Assembly (NCBI GenBank): GCA_965200095.1
Contig: OZ241350.1
Coordinates: forward strand, 124,001 to 188,000
Direction: 5' to 3'
Source of the DNA: JANQOH01 sp965200095
Lineage (GTDB): Bacteria; Pseudomonadota; Alphaproteobacteria; UBA7887
Length of the DNA stretch: 64,000 nucleotides
The notes below the pieces were generated by a model that searched no databases, was not told the origin of the DNA, and saw only the letters and a program-made list of their open reading frames with translations. Positions 16,491 to 25,077 of this stretch are shown here, piece after piece; within the stretch, counting starts at the first letter, position 1; the number at the start of each line of letters is the position of its first letter. The translations under genes and the position numbers were made by a program.

Positions 16491-19400
16491 ATGGCGCGAG
16501 CGCGTGAGAGAGCCGATCCGGCCGCCGGCGCCGCGGACGCCATCGTCGACAACCGGCGGCGCCGGGTCGGGGATTTCCTGCGCGAGCGCATCGGGGCGGA
16601 GTCGGCGCTGTCTGTCGTCTCGGCCTATTTCACCATCTATGGCTACGAGGCCCTGCGCGACACGCTGAACGGCGCGGGGCCGGTCCGCTTCCTCTATGGC
16701 GACCCGACGGGCGTCGGCGCGATGGACCCGAAGGGGAACGCGCCGATGTCCTTCCGCCTGGCCGAAGACGACGGCATGGAGTTGAAACAGGCCCTGGCGC
16801 AGAAGCCGCTGGCCCGCGAATGCGCGGCCTGGATCCGCAGGCAGGTCGAGATCAGGACCGTCGACCGCGCCAATTTCCTGCACGGCAAGCTCTACCATAT
16901 CGCGCGGGAGAACGGGACGGCGGCGCTGGCCGGCAGCTCCAACCTGACGCGGAGCGGGCTGGGGTTCGGCGCCGCGCCCAATATCGAGCTCAACCTGGAG
17001 GTCCGCAGCGGCGACGACCGCGCGGCGCTCCTCGCCTGGTTCGACGGATTGTGGCGCGACGAGGAACTGACCCGCGACGCCAGAGACGACGTCCTCGAGG
17101 CGCTGGCCCGCCTGAGCCGCCCCTGGGCGCCCGAATTCGTGTATTACAAGACGCTCTTCCATGTCTTCGAAGACTGGCTGGCGGAACGCGGCGAGCGCGA
17201 GGGCCTGCTCCACGACATCCATCTCCACGATACGGAGATATGGAAAGCGCTCTATGCGTTCCAGAAGGACGGCGCGACGAGCGCGATCAACCGCCTCCTG
17301 CGGCACAACGGCTGCATCGTCGCCGACAGCGTGGGCCTCGGAAAGACCTGGACGGCGCTCGCCGTCATCAAATTCTTCGAATTGCGCAACGAGCGCGTGC
17401 TGGTCCTCTGCCCGAAGCGGCTGGAGGACAATTGGACCCGCTACGCCGCCTGGGCGGCGCAGGGCAACAACCCCTTCGAGAAGGACCGCCTGAACTACGC
17501 GGTTCGCGCGCATACGGACCTCAGCCGCTACGAGGGGAGGGCGGGCGCGGTCGACCTCGCCGAATTCAACTGGGGCGCGTTCGACCTGATCGTCATCGAC
17601 GAATCCCACAATTTCCGCAACGAAGGCCGGGACCGGCGAGACGACGCCGGCGCCGTCGTCAGGCGCAGCCGCTACAACCGCCTGCTCGAAGAGGTCGTCA
17701 AGGGCGGCGTGCGGACCAAGGTGCTGATGCTCTCGGCGACGCCGGTCAACACCGGCCTGCGCGACCTCCGCAATCAGATCTACCTGATGACCGAGAAGCG
17801 GCAGGACGCCTTCCGGGACGCGCTGGGGATCGGCAGCATCCAGTCCATGTTCGGAGTCGCCCAGCGCGCGTTCCAGCAATGGGAGCATGACCGCTCCGGC
17901 GGCCGGCGGCCCGACAAGACGGCCCTTCTCGAAAGGCTGGGCGCAGACTTTCTGGCGCTGCTGGACGCCGTCTCCATCGCCCGCTCGCGCGATCATGTGC
18001 GCCGCTACTACCCGGAAGTGACGGCGGCCATCGGCGGCTTTCCGGAGCGGGCGCGGCCGAAAAACCTGTCTCCCGCGACCGATAAAAGGGGCGAACTCTC
18101 ATACGACGGCCTTCATGACCGGATAGGGCGCCTGCGGCTGGCGGTCTACACGCCTTCGCAATATCTGAAGGACACATCGCGCCTGGACGAGGAGAAGGCG
18201 GAACTGCGGTTCGACCAGCGCGACCGGGAGCGCTTCCTGATCGGCATGATGCGCGTGAACCTGCTGAAGCGCCTGGAAAGCTCGGCGCACGCCTTCGCGC
18301 TCACCATGAGCCGCATCCTGAAGAAGATGGACGAGCTCGACAGCCGGATCGGGGAATGGCGGGAGCGCGGCGGCGCGCAGGAATTCGACGCCCGCCCCGA
18401 CGCGGAGGAAGACGAGGACGACGAGTTCGTCGTCGGAACCGCGCGGCGCTACCGGCTGGACGAGCTCGACATCGACCGCTGGCGGCGGGACCTGCGCGAG
18501 GACCGGCGGGCTTTCGAAGGATTGCTCCGCCAGGCGCAGCGGGTCACCGTCGAACGCGACGCCAAACTCGCGGCGCTGAAAAGGGAACTGCGGCGCAAGG
18601 TCGAGGGCGCGCCCGTCGACCGGGACGGGCGCGCCAACCGCAAGGCTCTGGTGTTCACCGCCTTCGCCGATACGGCGCGCTATCTCTACGACCATCTCGA
18701 GGGCTGGGCGCGCGGGGAACTCGGCGCCCGTATCGCGCTGGTAACCGGCGGCGACGGCAACCGCAGCGGCGCGGGCCCCGCGAAATTCTTCGATATTCTG
18801 GCGCGGTTCGCGCCCCGGGCGCAGCAGGCGAGCCCCGAGGGCGACGAAATCGACATCCTCATCGCCACCGATTGCCTGTCGGAAGGCCAGAACCTTCAGG
18901 ATTGCGACCTGGTGGTGAACTACGACATCCACTGGAACCCGGTCCGGCTCATGCAGCGCTTCGGCCGGATCGACCGGCTCGGCAGCCGCAACCGGCAGGT
19001 CGCCATGACCAATTTCTGGCCGACCGCCGACCTCGACCGCTATCTGGACCTGAAGAACCGCGTCGAGGCGCGCATGGCGCTGGCGGACGCGGCGGCGACC
19101 GGCCTCGACGACCCGCTCGACGGCGGCGCCCCGACGGAGGACGAAAAGCGGGAAACCGCGCAGATGGAACTCGCCTTCCGCGACCGGCAATTGACCCGGA
19201 TGCGCGAGGAGATCCTCGACCTCGAGGAAGCCGACGACGGCGTCGGCCTGAACGATCTGACGCTCGACGATTTCCTGGCCGACCTGCTGCGCTTCATCCA
19301 GCGGAACCGGGCGGCGCTCGAAGCCGCGCCGCTCGGCATCCATGCCGTGGCGAACGGCGACGCGCAGCCCGGCGCCGTCTTCTGCCTGAAGCGCAGGGGC

Positions 19401-19796
19401 GACCCGGCCGCGCGGACCCCGAACCGCCTGTGGCCCTATTTCCTGGTCTACGTCCATGAGGATGGCGGCGTGCGCTACGGCTTCCGGCAGGCGCGGCAAT
19501 GCCTCGCCCTGTTCCAGGAGCTCGCCGCCGGCAAGTCCGAAGCGATTATGGCGCTGGAGGACGCTTTCGACCGCGAGACCCGGCACGGCCGCGCCATGGG
19601 GAAATACGAGGCCATGCTGGCTGCGGCGCTGCGCGATATATCCACCGCCTTCGGGAAGGCGGAACGCGCCGCCCTGGGCCGCGACCGCGCCGCCGTGCTC
19701 ACCCGGAAACCCGCGGCGCCGGGCCCGGACGCGGACTTCACGCTGATCGCGTGGCTGATCGTCGCGAAGCGCAAGGCGGGGAAACGCAGTGGCTGA
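16491..19796 (+). CDS. PLD-nuclease/SNF2-type helicase fusion protein
   Basis: About 1101 residues. N-terminal phospholipase-D-like domain: VVSAYFTIYGYEALRD, then HGK at residues ~131-133 and AGSSNLTRSGLG near 148, the HxK...GSxN core of a PLD nuclease half-site. Then an SF2 motor: Walker A DSVGLGKT (~279-286), motif II VIDESHNFRN (~370), LMLSATPVN, and in the second lobe ATDCLSEGQNLQDCDLVVNYD and QRFGRIDRLGSRN (~822). Such helicases resemble the HepA/SNF2 type. I take the ATG at 16491; a GTG at 16440 would add 17 residues. It overlaps the methylase gene by 8 bases. Likely a phage-restriction nuclease/translocase. Confidence 0.88.
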   Translation: MARARERADPAAGAADAIVDNRRRRVGDFLRERIGAESALSVVSAYFTIYGYEALRDTLNGAGPVRFLYGDPTGVGAMDPKGNAPMSFRLAEDDGMELKQALAQKPLARECAAWIRRQVEIRTVDRANFLHGKLYHIARENGTAALAGSSNLTRSGLGFGAAPNIELNLEVRSGDDRAALLAWFDGLWRDEELTRDARDDVLEALARLSRPWAPEFVYYKTLFHVFEDWLAERGEREGLLHDIHLHDTEIWKALYAFQKDGATSAINRLLRHNGCIVADSVGLGKTWTALAVIKFFELRNERVLVLCPKRLEDNWTRYAAWAAQGNNPFEKDRLNYAVRAHTDLSRYEGRAGAVDLAEFNWGAFDLIVIDESHNFRNEGRDRRDDAGAVVRRSRYNRLLEEVVKGGVRTKVLMLSATPVNTGLRDLRNQIYLMTEKRQDAFRDALGIGSIQSMFGVAQRAFQQWEHDRSGGRRPDKTALLERLGADFLALLDAVSIARSRDHVRRYYPEVTAAIGGFPERARPKNLSPATDKRGELSYDGLHDRIGRLRLAVYTPSQYLKDTSRLDEEKAELRFDQRDRERFLIGMMRVNLLKRLESSAHAFALTMSRILKKMDELDSRIGEWRERGGAQEFDARPDAEEDEDDEFVVGTARRYRLDELDIDRWRRDLREDRRAFEGLLRQAQRVTVERDAKLAALKRELRRKVEGAPVDRDGRANRKALVFTAFADTARYLYDHLEGWARGELGARIALVTGGDGNRSGAGPAKFFDILARFAPRAQQASPEGDEIDILIATDCLSEGQNLQDCDLVVNYDIHWNPVRLMQRFGRIDRLGSRNRQVAMTNFWPTADLDRYLDLKNRVEARMALADAAATGLDDPLDGGAPTEDEKRETAQMELAFRDRQLTRMREEILDLEEADDGVGLNDLTLDDFLADLLRFIQRNRAALEAAPLGIHAVANGDAQPGAVFCLKRRGDPAARTPNRLWPYFLVYVHEDGGVRYGFRQARQCLALFQELAAGKSEAIMALEDAFDRETRHGRAMGKYEAMLAAALRDISTAFGKAERAALGRDRAAVLTRKPAAPGPDADFTLIAWLIVAKRKAGKRSG

Positions 19797-22700
19797 CGCC
19801 GCCGCCGGGGCGGCGCTGCGCAGGGCGGTAAGGGCGGCGCTCGCCGGCCTCGGCGGCCGGCCGCTGCGCGAGGGGGCGACGGCGCTGTTCGCCGCGCTCG
19901 GCTACGAGAGCGACCGCACGCCGGGTTTCGGCGGCGCCGGCGCGGTCGTGAAGTGGCTGGCGGAGGAGATCGGCGACAAGCCGCTCACCGACAGGCAGCG
20001 CGAGTCGCTCGCCGGCTGGCGCGACGCGGAAGTCCTGTTCCAGATTACCGACGACGAGATCGACGACCGTCAGCGCGCCCTGCTCGACGGCGCGCGGTTC
20101 GACGCGGGGCGGCAGAAGTCGTTCCTGTTCGCCGCCGTCGACCTCGCCGACGGGTCCCGCACCCGCGCGCGGCTCGCCGACGCCGTCCGCGCCGTCAACG
20201 CCCGTCTGATGATGCCGGTCGTCCTGCTGTTCCGCCACGGCGAAAGCGTGACGCTGGGGGTCGCCCACCGCCGCGCCCACAAGCGGGACGACGACCGCGA
20301 CGTGCTGGAGCGCGTGACCCTCGTCAAGGATATCCGCATCGCGGCGCCGCACCGGGCGCATGTCGAGCTGCTGGCCGACCTCGCCTTGCCCCGCATGGTC
20401 GCGGCGGGAGTCGGCGACTTCGACGGTCTGCACGCCGAATGGGAGCGCGTGCTCGACATCGAGGCGCTCAACCGGCGCTTCTTCCGCGAGTTGTTCGAAT
20501 GGTTCCGGCGGGCCGTCGCGTCGTGCCGCTTCCCCGACGACGGCGCCGGCGAGGGCAGCGCCGAACGCCACGTCATCCGCCTGATCACGCGCCTGCTCTT
20601 CATCTGGTTCTTGAAGGAGAAGGGCCTCGTTCCGGAGGAGTTGTTCGAGGACGAATTCGCCGAAACGGCGCTCGGGAACCACGCGCCGGAGCGCACGGAC
20701 TACTATCGCGCCGTGCTCCAGAACCTGTTCTTCGCCACCCTGAACACCGAGATCGACAAGCGCGCCTTCAGCGGCAGGAACCCCGGCTCCCACCGCGACC
20801 CCACGAAATACCGCTATCGCGACCTGCTGAGCGACCCGGACCGTTTCGTCGAGGAGCTGAAGCGGGTCCCCTTCGTCAATGGCGGCCTGTTCGATTGCCA
20901 GGACGATTTCGAGGCTGTCCGGAAGGGCGGCAAGCGCATCGACGTCTTTACCGACAACGGGAAACGGCGCGGCGACCTGGAGGCGCCGGCGCGCCTGTTC
21001 CTCGACCCCGAGGACGGCCTGTTCCCGCTGTTCCGCCGCTACAAATTCACCGTCGAGGAGAGCACGCCCCTCGACCGCGAAGTGGCGCTGGACCCCGAAC
21101 TGCTCGGTCGCGTGTTCGAGAACCTCCTCGCCGCCTACAACCCCGAAACGCGGGAGACCGCGCGCAAGGCGACCGGCTCCTACTACACGCCGCGGCAGGT
21201 GGTGGACTACATGGTCCACGAGGCGCTGACCGAGGCTTTGGCTGCGAAATCCACGCCGGCGGACGGCGATGCGGGATGGCTGCGCGAACGGCTGTCGTAT
21301 CTGCTCGATCACTCGGACGCCATGGACGACGCCAGCGAACTCTTCGAGGACGCGGCGGAGAAACGCGCCGCGGTCGCCGCCATCGCCGGCCTGCGCGCGC
21401 TGGACCCGGCGGTGGGCTCCGGCGCCTTCCCGATGGGCGTGTTGCAAACGCTCACCCTGGCGCTGCGCCGGCTGGACCCCGACAACGCCCTGTGGGAGGC
21501 GTTCCAGATAGAGCGCGCGAAGGAGCGGGCCGGGGAGGCTTTCGAGACCCGCGACCAGAAGCAGCGCGACGATGCGCTGCGCGAGATCAGCGCGACCTTC
21601 GAGAAATACCGCGAATCCGATTTCGGCCGGAAACTCTACCTCATCCAGAACAGCGTCTATGGCGTGGACGTCCAGCCCATTGCCTGTCAGATCGTCAAAT
21701 TACGCTTCTTCATCTCGCTCGTTATCGAGCAGCAGCCGGACCCCGCCGCGCCCAATCTCGGCATAAGGCCGCTGCCCAATCTGGAGACCCGCTTCGTCGC
21801 CGCCGATGCGCTGATCGGGCTGGACGAGGCGGGCGCGCAAGGGGTGCTGGGCGGCGACGCCGTGACCGCCGTGCAGGACGAGCTGCGGGGCGTGCGCGAA
21901 CGCCACTTCAACGCGCGGACGCGGCGGGACAAGATGAAACTGCGCGCGGAAGACAGGACGCTGAGGAAGAAACTGGCGGACGCATTGGAGACGCGGGGAT
22001 ACGGGCACGCCGCCGCCGAGGCCGTGGCGCGGTGGGACCCCTACGACCACAACGCCCGCGCCGGCTGGTTCGACCCCGAATGGATGTTCGGCGTTTCCGG
22101 CGGTTTCGACGTCGCCATCGGCAACCCGCCCTATATCCGCGGCGAGAAGATTACGGCCAAGCCCCGGCTGCGCGCCGCCTATGGAGACTTCTACAGGGCG
22201 ACCGCGGACATCTACGCCTATTTCTTCCGCAAGGGCGCGGAGCTGACGGCGGACGGGGGGATACTCTGCTACATCTCCTCCAACAAGTTCATGCGGACGG
22301 ATTACGGCGGCCCGTTGCGGGCGTTCCTCGCGCGCTGCGCGCCGCCGCTCTCCATCCTCGACTTCGGGCGGACGGGGACGTTCGACGCCACGGTGCGCCC
22401 GCTGGTGCTGCTGGCGCGCAAGGGCGGCGGTCACGCGGCGTTGCGCGCCGCCACCGTCCGCGGCGACGCCGAGCCGACGGACCCCGGCGCGTTCATGGAG
22501 AAACACGGCTTTTCGCTGCCCGTTTCCGCATTGTCGGAAGGCGGCTGGTCGCTGGCCGAACCGGCACTGCTGCGCCTGCGCGACAAGATCGCGAAGGCGG
22601 GAACGCCCCTCGGCGAGTATGCGAAGGGCGGCGTCAATTATGGCGTCAAGACGGGTTTGAATGCGGCCTTCGTCATCGATGAAGAAACCCGCGCCAGGCT

Positions 22701-23394
22701 AATCGGGGAAGACCCGGCGAGCGCCGAACTCATAAAGCCGTGGCTGCGCGGTCGCGATGTCCGCCGGTGGCGCGCCGACTGGAAGGGTCTGTATCTGATT
22801 TTCGCGCGCCAGGGAACGAACATCCGGCGCTACCCCGCCATCGAACGACATCTGTCCCAATTCCGCGCCGACCTGCAACCGAAGGCCAAGCGCAGCGACG
22901 ACCGAGGACGCGCGCCGGGAACATATAGGTGGTTCGAGATTCAAGCCACCATTGCATACCATGAAGACTTTAATCGACCGAAGATCGTCTATCCGGATAT
23001 CGGAACCGAGATGCGGGCCGTCCTTGATCGAGAATCCCGCGTCGCCGATTCAACATGCTTTATTGTTCCCGGAGACGACGCCTATCTTCTGTCCGTGTTG
23101 AATTCGAAGGTCCTGGATTTCTGGTTCCGCTTCGCCATGCAATCCCTGGACGACCCGTTCGACGGCGGGGACATGAGGTTCAAGACGGTCAACATGCGAC
23201 ACGCACCCATCGCCACTGCGGATGCGCGAACGAAGAAGCGCCTTTCCGCCCTCGCGAACCGCATCCAGACCTCCAGACAGGCGAACCCCGCCGCCGACAT
23301 CGCGCAGCCGGCGGCCGAAATCGACGAAACGGTCTGTGCGCTCTACGGCCTCGACGAAGAAGAAATCGCGCTGATCGACAATCTCCGCCGATGA
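19789..23394 (+). CDS. Eco57I-class adenine-specific DNA methyltransferase
   Basis: 1201 residues. The SAM-binding motif ALDPAVGSGAFPMGVL is near residue 539 and the catalytic motif IGNPPYIRGEKI near 779, so N6-adenine methylation is expected. The ~500 residues before motif I are the helical N-domain found in large COG1002/PglX-like enzymes (LITRLLFIWFLKEKGLVP, then TGSYYTPRQVVDYMV). The C-terminal third should be the target-recognition region, with KPWLRGRDVRRWRADW and LSVLNSKVLDFWF. No PD-(D/E)XK nuclease motif is obvious, so cutting would rest with the PLD-helicase. GTG start at 19789, inside the helicase gene end. Confidence 0.88.
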   Translation: MADAAAGAALRRAVRAALAGLGGRPLREGATALFAALGYESDRTPGFGGAGAVVKWLAEEIGDKPLTDRQRESLAGWRDAEVLFQITDDEIDDRQRALLDGARFDAGRQKSFLFAAVDLADGSRTRARLADAVRAVNARLMMPVVLLFRHGESVTLGVAHRRAHKRDDDRDVLERVTLVKDIRIAAPHRAHVELLADLALPRMVAAGVGDFDGLHAEWERVLDIEALNRRFFRELFEWFRRAVASCRFPDDGAGEGSAERHVIRLITRLLFIWFLKEKGLVPEELFEDEFAETALGNHAPERTDYYRAVLQNLFFATLNTEIDKRAFSGRNPGSHRDPTKYRYRDLLSDPDRFVEELKRVPFVNGGLFDCQDDFEAVRKGGKRIDVFTDNGKRRGDLEAPARLFLDPEDGLFPLFRRYKFTVEESTPLDREVALDPELLGRVFENLLAAYNPETRETARKATGSYYTPRQVVDYMVHEALTEALAAKSTPADGDAGWLRERLSYLLDHSDAMDDASELFEDAAEKRAAVAAIAGLRALDPAVGSGAFPMGVLQTLTLALRRLDPDNALWEAFQIERAKERAGEAFETRDQKQRDDALREISATFEKYRESDFGRKLYLIQNSVYGVDVQPIACQIVKLRFFISLVIEQQPDPAAPNLGIRPLPNLETRFVAADALIGLDEAGAQGVLGGDAVTAVQDELRGVRERHFNARTRRDKMKLRAEDRTLRKKLADALETRGYGHAAAEAVARWDPYDHNARAGWFDPEWMFGVSGGFDVAIGNPPYIRGEKITAKPRLRAAYGDFYRATADIYAYFFRKGAELTADGGILCYISSNKFMRTDYGGPLRAFLARCAPPLSILDFGRTGTFDATVRPLVLLARKGGGHAALRAATVRGDAEPTDPGAFMEKHGFSLPVSALSEGGWSLAEPALLRLRDKIAKAGTPLGEYAKGGVNYGVKTGLNAAFVIDEETRARLIGEDPASAELIKPWLRGRDVRRWRADWKGLYLIFARQGTNIRRYPAIERHLSQFRADLQPKAKRSDDRGRAPGTYRWFEIQATIAYHEDFNRPKIVYPDIGTEMRAVLDRESRVADSTCFIVPGDDAYLLSVLNSKVLDFWFRFAMQSLDDPFDGGDMRFKTVNMRHAPIATADARTKKRLSALANRIQTSRQANPAADIAQPAAEIDETVCALYGLDEEEIALIDNLRR

Positions 23395-24236
23395 GCTGAG
23401 GCGGACCTTCGCCTGCGGGCCGCCCGCCACAAGGCGGATCGGGCATATCCCCACTCCCGTCCATCCCGACGGGCTTCAGTTCTTCAAGGGCCGGCCCCCG
23501 ACAGGCGCCCGTGATGTCGGCGTACCGGTCGGCGAGTCCGGCGCCGCCGCCATCGCCCTCCGCACCGTGCTCCCGGACGCGGAGCCCGGAGAACCGCGCC
23601 CACCGACGCGGCCGCGCAAAAGCACGCTCTATCCGAACAGCGCTGCCTCCGATCGTGTGAAGAAACCAACGCACCCCGCCAACTCTTCGTCATTCCCGCG
23701 AAAGAGCGTATGAAGAAATCATAGAGACCGATCTAATCTTCGTCATTCCCGCGAAAGCGGGAATCCAGAGGCGGCGCGCGCAAGACTCTCCGATGTTTTT
23801 CTTGCGGAAACGGAAGACTGGATTCCCGCTTTCGCGGGAATGACGAAGTATTGTCGGTAGATTATTGTCTCTCTGCGCCGAATCTTCGGCGGTCCCGCCG
23901 TTATTTGTGAGAGGCGTCCAATTTCTTCACACGCTCTTTCGCGGGAATGACGAAGTATTGTCGGCGGGTTGTTGTCTTTCCCCACGATGAATCTTCGGCG
24001 TTCCTGCCGTTATTTGTGAGAGGCATCCAATTTCTTCACACGCTCCTCCGCGGGACACCAGCTTCCTCCTCTGGGAAGCGTTGTGCGCATTTACAGCCTC
24101 TGTTTCGTCGCAGCATCCGGGAGTCACGAGCGACGCCCAGACATGCCCGTAGACCGGTCGGGGCTCCAATTCGGGTCGCTCCCGCCATTCGATCTCGATC
24201 TCAGACGCAGTTCCTTGCGCGACACTCGAACAACCG
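23395..24236. repeat. Gene-free stretch with REP-like palindromes
   Basis: No gene seen. From about 23690 to 24050 there are copies of the same hairpin repeat as at 12.7 kb: ATTCCCGCGAAAGCGGGAAT at about 23744-23763 with its inverse near 23822-23841, plus single half-sites near 23692 and 23936 and the tag TTTCTTCACACGCTC at about 23921 and 24031. The remainder up to the CRISPR array is plain sequence with no clear features. Confidence 0.8.
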
Positions 24237-24995
24237 AGTGTGAACCCCCTTCATTTGGGGATGCTCTTCGTCCTTGGCCGAAAGTCTAGGAAAACTGCCG
24301 TGGTGTAGTCCCCCTTCATTTGGGGGTGGTCTTCGTCTACGGCGTAGTCCAAGTGAATTTCGCGGGGGGTGTAGTCCCCCTTCATTTGGGGGGGGGGCTT
24401 TGTCGCCCTCCGCTATCTCGAGGGGCTGGAGGCGGTGTAGTCCCCCTTCATTTGGGGGTGCTCTTTGTCCGGACAAGGTCAAAATCCCCGAGGAAGACGG
24501 GTGTAGTCCCCCTTCATTTGGGGGTGGTCTTTGTCGCCGTACCCCTTGTCCTCAGTGTACCACTTGGTGTAGTCCCCCTTCATTTGGGGGTGGTCTTTGT
24601 CGCGGCCGACGCGATCCTGAATCGCCAGCAGGTGTAGTCCCCCTTCATTTGGGGGTGGTCTTTGTCTCAACGTAGTTAGGAACGACGGGGAGGAAAGGTG
24701 TAGTCCCCCTTCATTTGGGGGTGGTCTTTGTCAGCGGAGGACAATTCTGGAGATACGACGAGGTGTAGTCCCCCTTCATTTGGGGGTGGTCTTTGTCACA
24801 TCCAGCACCGGCTCTACGGGCTTCACGGGTGTAGTCCCCCTTCATTTGGGGGTGGTCTTTGTCGGTGGAGTTATTGAAAGGATTTCTCGGAGCGGTGTAG
24901 TCCCCCTTCATTTGGGGGTGGTCTTTGTCCTCGACGGCCGCACCTGGATCGCGGCCGAGGGTGTAGTCCCCCTTCATTTGGGGGTGGTCTTTGTC
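24237..24995 (-). CRISPR. Type VI-A CRISPR array, 12 repeats and 11 spacers
   Basis: Twelve 36-base repeats start at 24237, 24302, 24368, 24434, 24500, 24566, 24631, 24697, 24762, 24828, 24894 and 24960, separated by spacers of 29-30 bases. Read on the minus strand the repeat contains GACCACCCCC, AAATGAA, GGGGGACTACACC in order: a CCCCC/GGGGG hairpin flanked by GAC and ACT, the layout of Cas13a crRNA repeats. The copies at 24237 (several changes), 24302 (one), 24368 (one base longer, extra Gs) and 24434 (one) are imperfect, the others identical, so the old end is at 24237 and the leader end beside cas13a at 24995. Transcription is in the same direction as cas13a. Confidence 0.97.
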
Positions 24996-25077
24996 CGATA
25001 CTGCCATAAGCGCCTGTTACGACGCAACGGATTCCCGCCGCGACGGTCGAAAAAAAGAGCCGTAGCCGGAATCGCGC
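24996..25077 (-). promoter_or_regulatory. Probable CRISPR leader, with a U7 run next to the cas13a stop
   Basis: The 82 bases between the cas13a stop and the first (newest) repeat are the only room for a leader. Just after the stop, on the minus strand, a short GC-rich imperfect hairpin (GAGC...CCGGCTACGGCTC) is followed by seven T residues (complement of 25050-25056), which may be a weak intrinsic terminator. Beyond it the sequence is less GC-rich, and TTGCGT with CAGTAT about 18 bases on could be a weak promoter. Both readings are tentative. Confidence 0.4.

Noticed and set aside
15585..17996. Very long minus-strand open frame across the MNT and helicase genes
   Set aside because: Low-complexity Arg/Ala/Asp-rich translation without family motifs; it mirrors the real plus-strand genes, as expected at this GC content.
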